Origin: JACZWL01 sp046756445
GTDB taxonomy: Bacteria > Pseudomonadota > Gammaproteobacteria > Steroidobacterales > Woeseiaceae
Direction: 5' to 3'
DNA length: 15,679 nucleotides
NCBI GenBank assembly: GCA_046756445.1
Contig: JBHHWI010000069.1
Coordinates: 1 to 15,679, forward strand
The notes under the pieces were generated by a model. The model did no database searches. It was not told the DNA's origin and worked only from the letters and a program-made list of their open reading frames with translations. Position numbers and translations under genes: made by a program. Positions 1-8,662 of the stretch are shown piece after piece. How positions within the stretch are numbered: position 1 is the first letter of the stretch; each line of letters opens with the position of its first letter.

Positions 1-45
1 GAACTTTCCGAACTTATTCTTGAGACGAATAAGTTCGGAAAGTTC
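1..45. repeat. Perfect 19-bp inverted repeat at the window edge
   Basis: The left arm (1-19) begins GAACTTTCCG and the right arm (27-45) is its exact reverse complement, ending GGAAAGTTC; the loop is TTGAGAC (20-26). Each arm contains GAACTT/AAGTTC twice, nine bases apart. The arms are about 37% GC, clearly more AT-rich than the surroundings. No T-run follows on the plus strand; on the minus strand the flank lies outside the window. It could be a terminator of a neighbouring gene, a dispersed palindromic repeat or a protein-binding site. The arms may extend beyond base 1. Confidence 0.85.
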
Positions 46-60
46 GCTCCGGCACCGTAC

Positions 61-87
61 AAAAAAAGCCCGGCGAATGCCGGGCTT
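61..87 (-). terminator. Rho-independent terminator of groESL
   Basis: On the minus strand, 24 bases after the groEL stop codon, there is a perfect stem AAGCCCGGC / GCCGGGCTT with an ATTC loop. It runs into seven T residues (61-67 are all A on the plus strand). This is a textbook intrinsic terminator and fits the end of the groES-groEL transcript. The mirrored orientation has a weaker T-tract (TTCTTTT at 86-92), so some bidirectional activity is possible. Confidence 0.9.
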
Positions 88-111
88 CTTTTCTCGCTCA
101 GGCGAGCCGAT

Positions 112-1779
<1,668 letters not shown>

Positions 1780-1801
1780 TTATTCGGTGATTGTTCGACT
1801 C

Positions 1802-2092
1802 TTAGCCCTCAATGACGGCCATGATGTCGTCTTCCTTCATCACGACCAGCTCTTCGCCTTCAACCTTGACTTCGGTGCCCGAGTACTTGCCGAACAGGAC
1901 CTTGTCGCCAGCCTTGATGTCCAGCGCACGAATCTCGCCGGAGTCCAGGATTTTCCCGTTGCCGACGGCGATGACCTCTCCCTTCACCGGTTTTTCGGCC
2001 GCGGCATCGGGAATGACAATGCCGCCGGGGGAGGTGCGCTCTTCTTCCATGCGCTTTACGATCACTCGATCATGAAGTGGACGAATCTTCAT
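1802..2092 (-). CDS. groES: Co-chaperonin GroES (10 kDa, Hsp10)
   Basis: This is the heptameric lid of the GroEL chamber. The 96 residues match the family length (E. coli 97). [14 protein letters not shown] is the classic N-terminus. [13 protein letters not shown] (about residues 17-29) is the mobile loop that docks on the GroEL apical domain. The C-terminal strands contain [14 protein letters not shown] and end in IMAVIEG. The start codon ATG is preceded by AGAGGAGA (plus-strand 2101-2108), eight bases upstream, a strong ribosome binding site. It is the first gene of the groESL operon, under the CIRCE operator. The leader between the operator and the gene is about 65 bases. Confidence 0.99.
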   Translation of the reverse strand: MKIRPLHDRVIVKRMEEERTSPGGIVIPDAAAEKPVKGEVIAVGNGKILDSGEIRALDIKAGDKVLFGKYSGTEVKVEGEELVVMKEDDIMAVIEG

Positions 2093-2156
2093 GGTTTCAA
2101 TCTCCTCTAAGCTATTGATTATTAACCGACTTTGCGGCTTTCCAGGCGAGTGCTTG

Positions 2157-2183
2157 TTAGCACTCTGCCTCAGGGAGTGCTAA
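2157..2183 (-). promoter_or_regulatory. CIRCE operator (HrcA-binding inverted repeat)
   Basis: TTAGCACTC (2157-2165), a nine-base spacer and GAGTGCTAA (2175-2183) match the CIRCE consensus (9-bp arms, 9-base spacer) without a mismatch. CIRCE is the binding site of the heat-shock repressor HrcA, which GroEL keeps active, so groESL is expected to be feedback-controlled and heat-inducible. The operator overlaps the expected transcription start of groES. An extra half-site, GAGTGCT, lies at 2148-2154 on the groES side. No hrcA gene is in the window. Confidence 0.95.
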
Positions 2184-2210
2184 TGATAGTGATGACCTCG
2201 CAAAATTCAA
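2183..2210 (-). promoter_or_regulatory. groESL promoter (sigma-70 type)
   Basis: On the minus strand TTGAAT (plus 2205-2210) and TATCAT (plus 2183-2188) are separated by 16 bases, a good housekeeping -35/-10 pair. The predicted start then falls inside the CIRCE element, as expected for repression by HrcA. The -35 region also reads CTTGAA (plus 2206-2211), which matches the sigma-32 -35 consensus. The matching -10 region is poor, so dual heat-shock control is only a possibility. Confidence 0.7.
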
Positions 2211-2540
2211 GACCTGCGTGGCCTTTAGCCCGGATGTCTCATCAATCGCTGCGTCAGATCGCTCGAGAATCTGCTTGCCCGAGGGTTTTTCTGAGCGGGT
2301 GGAATAACGGTGTCTTTTTCCGAACGAAGAGAAACCCTCAGGCGATCAAAGACTAAGCGAGAGCGCAGAGCCGCACTCCGTGGTGGTGAAATATGCGGGC
2401 TCATCGGGGAATATCGACCTGGGTCCATGACAGTCGCTTCATCTGCCGGTATCCTGCGAGTCCCCTGTTCGAGCCGGGTTCACATAATCGGTAACAATTG
2501 AGGCCCAAACGGGGTCAAATCAACGTTATGGCAACCATTT
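2211..2540. other. Non-coding divergent intergenic region groES/dsbD
   Basis: About 330 bases separate the groES promoter from the dsbD ribosome binding site. The short open frames here have no recognisable product, no good start context and no conserved look, so I call no gene. It holds one notable element, the imperfect inverted repeat at 2275-2345. I could not find a well-spaced promoter for dsbD; CATAAT at about 2477-2482 is a possible isolated -10 hexamer. In some relatives a small gene sits between groESL and dsbD; no trace of one is visible here. Confidence 0.6.
2275..2345. repeat. Imperfect long inverted repeat in the groES/dsbD gap
   Basis: GAGGGTTTTTCT (2281-2292) can pair with AGAGAAACCCTC (2328-2339) over 12 consecutive positions, one of them a G-U pair in plus-strand RNA. 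After one mismatch the stem continues outward with GCC (2277-2279) against GGC (2341-2343). The spacer is 35 bases and contains a smaller possible hairpin (CGG/CCG around 2308-2321). It is not followed by a T-run. It may be a structured 5' leader of dsbD, a small RNA or a binding site; the function is unknown. Confidence 0.55.
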
Positions 2541-2541
2541 T

Positions 2542-2547
2542 AGGAGA
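2542..2547 (+). promoter_or_regulatory. Ribosome binding site deciding the dsbD TTG start
   Basis: AGGAGA lies nine bases before TTG at 2557, the best spacing available. The in-frame ATG at 2569 would be 21 bases away. This favours TTG as the start of dsbD, although it adds only four residues (MSAK) ahead of the signal peptide. Confidence 0.7.
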
Positions 2548-2556
2548 CTCTTTAAC

Positions 2557-4812
2557 TTGAGCGCGAAGATGCACCGAATCCTGGCCCTGCTCCTGTTGCT
2601 GCCTGCGGCAGTCGGCCATGCGCTCGGTGAGGAGGACGTCCTGAGGCCGGAGGCGGCCTACCGATATGCCGTGACTGACGCCGGCGATGCGCTCGAGATC
2701 GACTGGGCGATCGAAGACGGCTACTACCTCTACCGACAGAAGATGTCCTTCGAGAGCAATACGCCGTCCGTTGCTCTCGGCGAGACCGAATTGCCACAGG
2801 GCCGAATGCACGAGGACGAGTTCTTCGGTGTTCAGCAGATCTATCGCGAGAGGCTTTTCGTCCGGGTGCCCTATTCCGTTACCGGAGAGCGACCCCAATC
2901 GATGGAGCTCGTGCTGAAATTGCAGGGATGCGCAGATATCGGCATCTGTTATCCGCCGCAGACCTGGACCGAACCGGTCAGACTGACTGCGCTCAATGCG
3001 GCCGGCCCCGAGAAGCCCGCAAAGCTGACGTTTGGCAGCACGTTCGGCAATTCCCCCGGCGATTTTCTGCCGGTGGACGAGGCCTTCAGGCCCATGATCA
3101 TCCCCCTCGACGGCAACAACGTCGAGGTGTCGCTGCAGGTAGCAAAGGGCTATTACCTTTATAAGGACAAGATATCGGCGAGCGTCGAATCCGACCGGGT
3201 GCGGCTGGGTGCGCTCGAATTGCCTGAAGGCGAAATGAAATGGGATGAGTATTTCGGCGAGATGGAGGTTTATCACAACGATGTCTTCGCCAGGCTGCCG
3301 CTGGTGCGTGCGACGCCGGAGTCGATGGATCTCGATATCGACCTCGGATATCAGGGCTGTGCGGACGGCGGCATTTGCTATCCGCCCACAATCAGGACGC
3401 TGAGCTTGACGTTGCCGGCGGCGACCGCCGGCACTGCACTGGCCGCCGTCAGCGAGCGGCCGCCGGTCACCAAGCAGGCACGTCTCGCCGAGCTGATTGG
3501 CGCAGGAAATGTCTGGGTTATCGTCGCGACGTTTTTCGGCGCGGGCCTCCTCCTTGCATTCACGCCCTGTGTCTTGCCGATGATACCGATCCTCTCCGGG
3601 ATCATCGCCGGCGACGGCGAAAACGTCGGCACCGCAAGAGGCTTTTCACTGGCATTGACCTACGTGATGGGGATGGCTCTGGTGTACACCGCGGCCGGCG
3701 TTGCTGCTGCTGCGGTTGGTCTGCAATTGCAGGCGATTTTCAATCAGCCGTGGGTACTGACGCTGTTCGCCGGTCTGTTCGTCGTACTGGCGCTCGGCAT
3801 GTTCGGCCTGTATGAGCTGCAGATGCCATCGGGCATTCAGACCCGCCTTTCGAATATCAGCGGCGACCAGAAGAGTGGCACCGCTGTCGGCGCATTCGTG
3901 ATGGGCGCGCTGTCGGCTTTGATCGTCACGGCATGCGTGGCGCCTGCGCTGATCGCGGCACTAACCGTCATGGCGCGAAGTGGAGACATGGTGCGCGGCG
4001 GCACCGCACTTTTCGCGATGAGCCTCGGCATGGGCGCGCCGCTGCTCGTCGTCGGCGCTGCTCAGGGCAGGCTGCTGCCGAGGGCCGGACCCTGGATGTC
4101 GGCAATCAAGAATGCGTTCGGCTTCATGATGCTGGGGCTCGCCATCTGGATGCTGTCCCGATTCCTGCCGGGCAGTGCCACGCTGGCCCTTTGGGGCGCA
4201 CTGATCTTCATGGCCGGCGTTTATCTGGGCGGCCTTACGACGCTGACGCCGGAATCGCCCGGCGTTCACAAGCTGGGCAAAGGCTTCGGCTTGCTCGCGA
4301 TTGTTTATGGCGCAGTGCTCCTTGTCGGATCCCTCGCCGGCAGCGACAGCATGCTCAGGCCCTTCAGCGCCCTGGGTACCGGCGGGCAGTCCGGGGTGGC
4401 CCAGCACCGCGGCCTCGAGTTTCGCCGGATCAAGAATGTCGGTGATCTCGAACAGGCTCTGGCAACGGCATCAGCCGAAGGCAAGACGGCGATGCTGGAC
4501 TTCTACGCGGATTGGTGTGTTTCCTGTCTGGAGATGGAGAAGTACACGTTTACGGACGCGGCCGTGCGGGATGCGCTTGCCGGTACGGTGCTGCTGCAGG
4601 CCGATGTTACGGCGAATGACGAAGAAGACCAGGTGCTTCTGAAGCGATTCGGAGTCTTCGGCCCCCCGACCATCATCTTCTTCGGCAGTGACGGCTTGCA
4701 ACGAAATGGTTACGAAGTTGTCGGGTTCATGAAAGCAGCCGAATTCACCGCACATGTGCACCTCGCGTTCGGCACGACGGATACACTCACAGTGCGAAAG
4801 ACACAGGAATGA
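2557..4812 (+). CDS. dsbD: Thiol:disulfide interchange protein DsbD with duplicated N-terminal domain
   Basis: DsbD moves electrons from cytosolic thioredoxin across the inner membrane to periplasmic reductases (DsbC, cytochrome c maturation thioredoxins). The layout is a signal peptide (about residues 5-24), two DsbD N-type immunoglobulin-like domains, eight membrane spans (about 318-595) and a C-terminal thioredoxin domain. The first N-domain carries C125/C131 in GCADIGICYPP, the second C268/C274 in GCADGGICYPP. The membrane domain holds the redox pair C338 (TPCVLP) and C460 (TACVAP). The C-terminal active site is WCVSC (C654, C657). At 751 residues it is well above the usual 565-600; the extra N-domain explains the difference. 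TTG start with AGGAGA upstream. The next gene overlaps its stop by four bases. Identification is firm; the role of the second N-domain is not known. Confidence 0.97.
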   Translation: MSAKMHRILALLLLLPAAVGHALGEEDVLRPEAAYRYAVTDAGDALEIDWAIEDGYYLYRQKMSFESNTPSVALGETELPQGRMHEDEFFGVQQIYRERLFVRVPYSVTGERPQSMELVLKLQGCADIGICYPPQTWTEPVRLTALNAAGPEKPAKLTFGSTFGNSPGDFLPVDEAFRPMIIPLDGNNVEVSLQVAKGYYLYKDKISASVESDRVRLGALELPEGEMKWDEYFGEMEVYHNDVFARLPLVRATPESMDLDIDLGYQGCADGGICYPPTIRTLSLTLPAATAGTALAAVSERPPVTKQARLAELIGAGNVWVIVATFFGAGLLLAFTPCVLPMIPILSGIIAGDGENVGTARGFSLALTYVMGMALVYTAAGVAAAAVGLQLQAIFNQPWVLTLFAGLFVVLALGMFGLYELQMPSGIQTRLSNISGDQKSGTAVGAFVMGALSALIVTACVAPALIAALTVMARSGDMVRGGTALFAMSLGMGAPLLVVGAAQGRLLPRAGPWMSAIKNAFGFMMLGLAIWMLSRFLPGSATLALWGALIFMAGVYLGGLTTLTPESPGVHKLGKGFGLLAIVYGAVLLVGSLAGSDSMLRPFSALGTGGQSGVAQHRGLEFRRIKNVGDLEQALATASAEGKTAMLDFYADWCVSCLEMEKYTFTDAAVRDALAGTVLLQADVTANDEEDQVLLKRFGVFGPPTIIFFGSDGLQRNGYEVVGFMKAAEFTAHVHLAFGTTDTLTVRKTQE

Positions 4813-5369
4813 AGAACTTTATCGCGGTTGCCCTGTTGGTTGTGGCGGCTGCCGCCGGCAGCTATTTTCTATATGACAAATCGGGCGAGGTCGACCCCGC
4901 GCCGGCCATCGCTTTTACACTTCCGGATCTTCAGGGAAATCCCCGCCAATTTTCAGAGTGGGCCGGAAGAGCACGTCTGGTTAACTTCTGGGCGACCTGG
5001 TGCGCGCCATGTCGCCGGGAAATCCCGCTACTGAAGAAAACGCAGGCCAAATATGCCGGAGACAACCTGCAGGTGATCGGTGTCGCTGTTGATTTCGTCG
5101 ATCAGGTATCGGCGTACGCGGAGTCGGCCGAGTTCAATTACCCGGTTCTGGTCGGGCAGGAGGATGCGATGGCCGCCGCAGAGTCGACGGGGATGGACTT
5201 CATCGGTTTGCCCTTTACCATGATCGTCTCCCCCGACGGGTACCTCATCAAGACCCACATCGGGGAGATTCTAGAGCAACATGTGGAACTCATCGTGGAG
5301 ATCCTCGGGCAGATGCAAAGCGGCGAGCTGGACCTCAACGGCGCGAGAGCAGCGCTGAACAGCCTTTGA
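4809..5369 (+). CDS. Membrane-anchored TlpA/ResA-family thioredoxin
   Basis: The product is 186 residues: an N-terminal hydrophobic anchor or uncleaved signal (about residues 4-22, no obvious lipoprotein cysteine), then a thioredoxin fold facing the periplasm. The active site is WCAPC (C65, C68) within NFWATWCAPCRREIPLL, typical of TlpA/ResA reductases. The cis-proline loop is GLPFT (P135). Family members reduce specific periplasmic disulfides, for example in cytochrome c or copper-site maturation. The ATGA overlap with dsbD implies translational coupling and suggests that DsbD keeps this protein reduced (inference). The natural substrate cannot be read from the sequence. It could equally be called a ResA- or CcmG-like protein, so I give no symbol. 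Confidence 0.93.
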   Translation: MKNFIAVALLVVAAAAGSYFLYDKSGEVDPAPAIAFTLPDLQGNPRQFSEWAGRARLVNFWATWCAPCRREIPLLKKTQAKYAGDNLQVIGVAVDFVDQVSAYAESAEFNYPVLVGQEDAMAAAESTGMDFIGLPFTMIVSPDGYLIKTHIGEILEQHVELIVEILGQMQSGELDLNGARAALNSL

Positions 5370-5391
5370 GCTGATACATGTGTCACGAAAA

Positions 5392-5422
5392 TTGCCCTAT
5401 CTCCCTCGATTAGGGTTAGAAT
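5392..5422 (+). promoter_or_regulatory. Possible promoter upstream of aroQ-accBC
   Basis: TTGCCC (5392-5397) and TAGAAT (5417-5422, five of six bases of the -10 consensus) lie in the 92-base gap before aroQ, but 19 bases apart, longer than ideal. Between them is a small dyad CCCTA (5395-5399)/TAGGG (5411-5415) that could be an operator. This is the largest gap in the plus-strand run and so the most likely place for a new transcription start. Confidence 0.3.
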
Positions 5423-5461
5423 TGCTGCCATCTTCGGTTATCTGGTACGAACCAAGAAGAA

Positions 5462-5914
5462 ATGGCAAGCCTCTTGCTGATCAATGGGCCGAACCTGAAT
5501 CTTTTGGGCAGCCGCGAACCGGGCGTCTATGGCACGACCGACCTGGCTGAGGTCGAGCGCCGCCTGACAGAGCTTGCCGGCGAGCTGGGCCATGATTTGC
5601 AGTGCTTTCAGAGCAATGCCGAGCACGAGATCGTCGATCGCATACAGCAGGCCGCGAAGACCGGCACGGAATTTATTCTACTGAACCCGGGCGCGTTTAC
5701 GCATACGAGCATCGCCATGCGCGACGCCTTGCTGGCCGTCAGCATTCCTTTTATCGAGATTCACCTGAGCAACGTATTTGCCCGTGAGGACTTTCGACAT
5801 AACAGTTATTTCAGCGACATTGCCGCGGGTTGCCTGTTCGGCCTCGGCGCTCTCGGTTATGAACTTGCACTCAAGGCTGCCGACCGCCAGCTTGGCGACG
5901 CCGGGGAAAAATAA
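5462..5914 (+). CDS. aroQ: Type II 3-dehydroquinate dehydratase
   Basis: It converts 3-dehydroquinate to 3-dehydroshikimate, the third step of the shikimate pathway to aromatic amino acids, in the cytosol. At 150 residues it has the size of type II (dodecameric) enzymes, not the Schiff-base type I enzyme. [21 protein letters not shown] carries the catalytic Arg18 and Tyr23. N75 lies in [10 protein letters not shown] and H101 in [11 protein letters not shown], the substrate-binding and acid residues of the family. ATG is preceded by a modest AAGAAG. The stop overlaps the accB start by one base (TAATG), so the two are probably co-translated. aroQ beside accBC is a common arrangement in gammaproteobacteria. 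Confidence 0.98.
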   Translation: MASLLLINGPNLNLLGSREPGVYGTTDLAEVERRLTELAGELGHDLQCFQSNAEHEIVDRIQQAAKTGTEFILLNPGAFTHTSIAMRDALLAVSIPFIEIHLSNVFAREDFRHNSYFSDIAAGCLFGLGALGYELALKAADRQLGDAGEK

Positions 5915-6402
5915 TGGACATACGAAAAGTCAAAAAGCTCATCGAATTACTGGACGAGTCCGGCATATCGGAGATAGAGATCACCGAAGGTGACGAGTCG
6001 GTCCGCATAAGCCGGCATGCGTCAGGGGCCTTTGCCGTCCCCGCACCGGTGATCGCGGCGCCACCTGTTTCCGCGCCGGCACCGGCGCCTCACGCGGTGC
6101 CTCCGCCTGCCGCCGGACCTGCTGCTGCGCCTGCAGCAGCGGACGATTCCGATGGATATGAGGTAACCGCGCCAATGGTCGGCACATTCTACTCGTCCTC
6201 CTCGCCCGGCGCCGCACCGTTTGTTCAGGTGGGCGATCATGTGAATGAAGGCGACACGCTTTGCATCGTCGAAGCCATGAAGATGATGAACCAGATCGAG
6301 GCCGAAGTATCAGGGACAGTGAAGTCGATTCGCGTGCAAAACGGGGATCCCGTTGAATACGGACAGGTGCTGTTCGTCATCGATCAACGAAGCCCCGAGT
6401 AA
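5914..6402 (+). CDS. accB: Biotin carboxyl carrier protein of acetyl-CoA carboxylase
   Basis: This subunit carries the covalently attached biotin that shuttles CO2 from biotin carboxylase (AccC) to carboxyltransferase in the first committed step of fatty acid synthesis. The N-terminal segment (residues 1-32, [17 protein letters not shown] then [13 protein letters not shown]) closely resembles E. coli AccB. It is followed by a Pro/Ala-rich flexible linker (about 40-78) and the biotinyl domain (about 85-162). The acceptor is K123 in [12 protein letters not shown]. The thumb-like [14 protein letters not shown] segment, typical of AccB, is present. Length 162 against 156 in E. coli. The start overlaps the aroQ stop; accC follows after 15 bases. 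Confidence 0.98.
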   Translation: MDIRKVKKLIELLDESGISEIEITEGDESVRISRHASGAFAVPAPVIAAPPVSAPAPAPHAVPPPAAGPAAAPAAADDSDGYEVTAPMVGTFYSSSSPGAAPFVQVGDHVNEGDTLCIVEAMKMMNQIEAEVSGTVKSIRVQNGDPVEYGQVLFVIDQRSPE

Positions 6403-6417
6403 TCAGCCGATATCGCC

Positions 6418-7758
6418 ATGCTGGAAAAGGTCGTAATAGCAAATCGCGGCGAAATAGCCCTGCGAATCCTGCGAGCATGCCGTGAGATGGGAATCAAGAC
6501 TGTCGCCGTCCATTCGACGGCAGATTACAACCTGAAACACGTGTTGCTGGCGGATGAGACCGTTTGCATAGGGCCTCCCGCGTCGGTCGAGAGTTATCTC
6601 AACATGCCGGCCATCATCAGCGCCGCCGAAGTCACCGATGCCGTCGCCATACATCCCGGCTACGGCTTTCTGGCCGAGAACGCTGACTTTGCCGAGCGCG
6701 TCGACTCGAGTGGATTCGTGTTTATCGGCCCGCCGGCCGACGCGATCAGGCTGATGGGTGACAAGGTCTCGGCGATCCGCGCGATGAAGTCGGCCGGGGT
6801 ACCGTGCGTGCCGGGCTCCGACGGCCCGCTCGGCGACGATACGGATGAAAACCTGCGCATGGCGCGCGAGATCGGCTATCCGATCATCATCAAGGCGGCG
6901 GGCGGCGGCGGTGGCCGGGGCATGCGCGTTGTACACTCGGAAGCATCGCTGACCAACGCCATTGCGCTAACTCAGTCAGAGGCACGCGCCGCATTCGACA
7001 ACGACGTCGTCTACATGGAGAAGTTCCTCGAGCGGCCGCGACACATCGAAATTCAGGTGCTGGCCGATGATCATGGCAACGCCGTCCATCTGGGGGAGCG
7101 CGACTGCTCGATGCAGCGGCGGCACCAGAAAGTCGTCGAGGAAGCGCCGGCGCCGGGGATAACGCCTGAACAGCGTGCAAACATCGGCAGTCGATGCGTC
7201 CGCGCCTGTGAGGAAATCGGTTATCGAAGCGCCGGTACCTTCGAGTTCCTGTACCAGGACGACGAGTTCTATTTCATAGAGATGAACACCCGGCTGCAGG
7301 TCGAACATCCCGTGACCGAGATGATCACCGGGATCGATATCGTCAAGGAACAGTTGTTGATTGCAAGCGGTGAAAAACTGAGCATCACGCAGGACGACAT
7401 CAAGATTCGGGGCCATGCGATTGAATGTCGCGTAAATGCGGAAGACCCCAGGACATTCATACCATCACCGGGGCTCGTGCCGCTTTGGCACGCACCAGGA
7501 GGGCCCGGAATCCGGGTGGACAGCCATGTCTATAGCGGATATGCGGTACCGGCTTTTTACGACTCGATGATCGGCAAGATCATTGCGCATGGCAACGATC
7601 GCCCGACAGCAATAGCGCGCATGAGAAATGCCTTGACGGAGATCGTCATCGAGGGAATCAAGACAAACGTGCCCCTGCATCAGGAAATTTTTCAGCATGC
7701 GGCTTTTCAGGCCGGCGGCACAGACATTCATTACCTCGAGAAGCGGCTCGGGCTTTGA
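6418..7758 (+). CDS. accC: Biotin carboxylase subunit of acetyl-CoA carboxylase
   Basis: This ATP-grasp enzyme carboxylates the biotin on AccB using bicarbonate and ATP. The 446 residues match the family (E. coli 449). [23 protein letters not shown] is the standard N-terminus. The flexible Gly-rich lid GGGGGRGM follows K159 (E. coli numbering also K159). [23 protein letters not shown] and [16 protein letters not shown] hold metal/ATP and catalytic residues. The start is ATG at 6418; the 15 bases before it contain no clear Shine-Dalgarno sequence, so translation may depend on coupling to accB. prmA begins four bases after its stop. Confidence 0.98.
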   Translation: MLEKVVIANRGEIALRILRACREMGIKTVAVHSTADYNLKHVLLADETVCIGPPASVESYLNMPAIISAAEVTDAVAIHPGYGFLAENADFAERVDSSGFVFIGPPADAIRLMGDKVSAIRAMKSAGVPCVPGSDGPLGDDTDENLRMAREIGYPIIIKAAGGGGGRGMRVVHSEASLTNAIALTQSEARAAFDNDVVYMEKFLERPRHIEIQVLADDHGNAVHLGERDCSMQRRHQKVVEEAPAPGITPEQRANIGSRCVRACEEIGYRSAGTFEFLYQDDEFYFIEMNTRLQVEHPVTEMITGIDIVKEQLLIASGEKLSITQDDIKIRGHAIECRVNAEDPRTFIPSPGLVPLWHAPGGPGIRVDSHVYSGYAVPAFYDSMIGKIIAHGNDRPTAIARMRNALTEIVIEGIKTNVPLHQEIFQHAAFQAGGTDIHYLEKRLGL

Positions 7759-7762
7759 AGAC

Positions 7763-8653
7763 ATGCAATGGCGCCAATTTGTGATGGACCTCGAATTCCT
7801 GAACGCGGAACGCGTTGAGGCAGCATTCTCACGACACGGTGCGCACGCTGTCACGCTCGTTGACGCGGGCAGTAATGCGGTACTCGAACCGGCACCGGGC
7901 GAAACGCCGCTCTGGCCCGAAACCCGTGTCGCGGGCCTGTTCTCCGACAGTGCGGATCTGACCGCTCTGACAGACGATCTCCTGGGTACATTCGGCCTTG
8001 GCGCTCTGCCGGGACACCATGTTGACGAACTTGCGGATCATCTCTGGGAACGCGAATGGCTGAACGATTTTCGCCCGATGTGCTTCGGCGATCGACTCTG
8101 GGTTGCACCGCTGGGGCAAGAGGTCGATGCGCCGGATGCAGTGATCGTGCGGCTCGATCCGGGCCTGGCATTCGGCACCGGGACGCATCCCACGACCGCC
8201 CTGTGTCTGCACTGGCTGGACGGCCTCGATGTGGCCGGCAAGACGATGCTCGACTATGGATGCGGCTCCGGCATCCTCGGCATAGCCGCGCTCCTGCTCG
8301 GCGCGAAAGCCGCGAGCGCGCTGGACAATGACCCGCAGGCCGTTACGGCCAGCATGGACAACGCGACAAATAACGGCGTCGGCGATCGCCTGTTTGTGAC
8401 ACAGGAGGTGGCCATGCTCCACGGTACATTTGATATCGTAATCGCGAATATTCTCGCTGAACCCCTGGTGCATCATGCCCGGGAGATCAGCGGCAGAGTC
8501 GCCTCCGGTGGCATGCTGGCGCTATCCGGTATTCTTGCCGAACAGGCGGATATCGTCACGGATGCCTACCGGGACCGGATCGACTTCGAGGAACCAGCGA
8601 TCGACCGGTCGTCAGACGAGGACTGGGTCCAACCGGTGGGCGGGAGGACCTGA
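7763..8653 (+). CDS. prmA: Ribosomal protein L11 methyltransferase
   Basis: PrmA uses S-adenosylmethionine to trimethylate ribosomal protein L11. The open frame extends upstream into accC, but I choose ATG at 7763 (MQWRQFVMDLE). It gives 296 residues, close to E. coli PrmA (293), and the residues match the family N-terminus (MPW.QL...). The N-terminal substrate-recognition domain covers about residues 1-100. The methyltransferase domain has motif I DYGCGSGILG (from D164), then ALDNDPQAV, and the PrmA signature NILAEPL (from N229). LDPGLAFGTGTHPTT, also characteristic, precedes motif I. It lies four bases after accC and ten bases before the next gene. The accC-prmA neighbourhood is conserved in Pseudomonas. 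Confidence 0.96.
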   Translation: MQWRQFVMDLEFLNAERVEAAFSRHGAHAVTLVDAGSNAVLEPAPGETPLWPETRVAGLFSDSADLTALTDDLLGTFGLGALPGHHVDELADHLWEREWLNDFRPMCFGDRLWVAPLGQEVDAPDAVIVRLDPGLAFGTGTHPTTALCLHWLDGLDVAGKTMLDYGCGSGILGIAALLLGAKAASALDNDPQAVTASMDNATNNGVGDRLFVTQEVAMLHGTFDIVIANILAEPLVHHAREISGRVASGGMLALSGILAEQADIVTDAYRDRIDFEEPAIDRSSDEDWVQPVGGRT

Positions 8654-8662
8654 GAAGCAGGC

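Noticed and set aside
2132..2356. 74-codon plus-strand frame across the CIRCE element
   Set aside because: It runs through the operator and promoter of groESL, has no ribosome binding site and no recognisable product.
2440..2485. T-arm-like GTTCGAG suggesting a tRNA in the groES/dsbD gap
   Set aside because: The T-stem pairs only over three bases, and no acceptor, D or anticodon arm can be folded around it on either strand.
2515..3276. 253-codon minus-strand frame opposite dsbD
   Set aside because: Shadow of the dsbD N-domains; no family resemblance, and the opposite strand has a certain gene.
5395..5415. Possible terminator between the TlpA-like gene and aroQ
   Set aside because: The stem is only five base pairs (CCCTA/TAGGG) and no T-run follows, so it does not qualify as an intrinsic terminator.
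7697..7762. Upstream extension of prmA into accC
   Set aside because: The frame is open, but ATG at 7763 gives the family length and N-terminus (MQW...), and the extension would overlap the end of accC.
7829..8476. 215-codon minus-strand frame opposite prmA
   Set aside because: Antisense to the well-supported prmA; composition and lack of motifs indicate a shadow frame.
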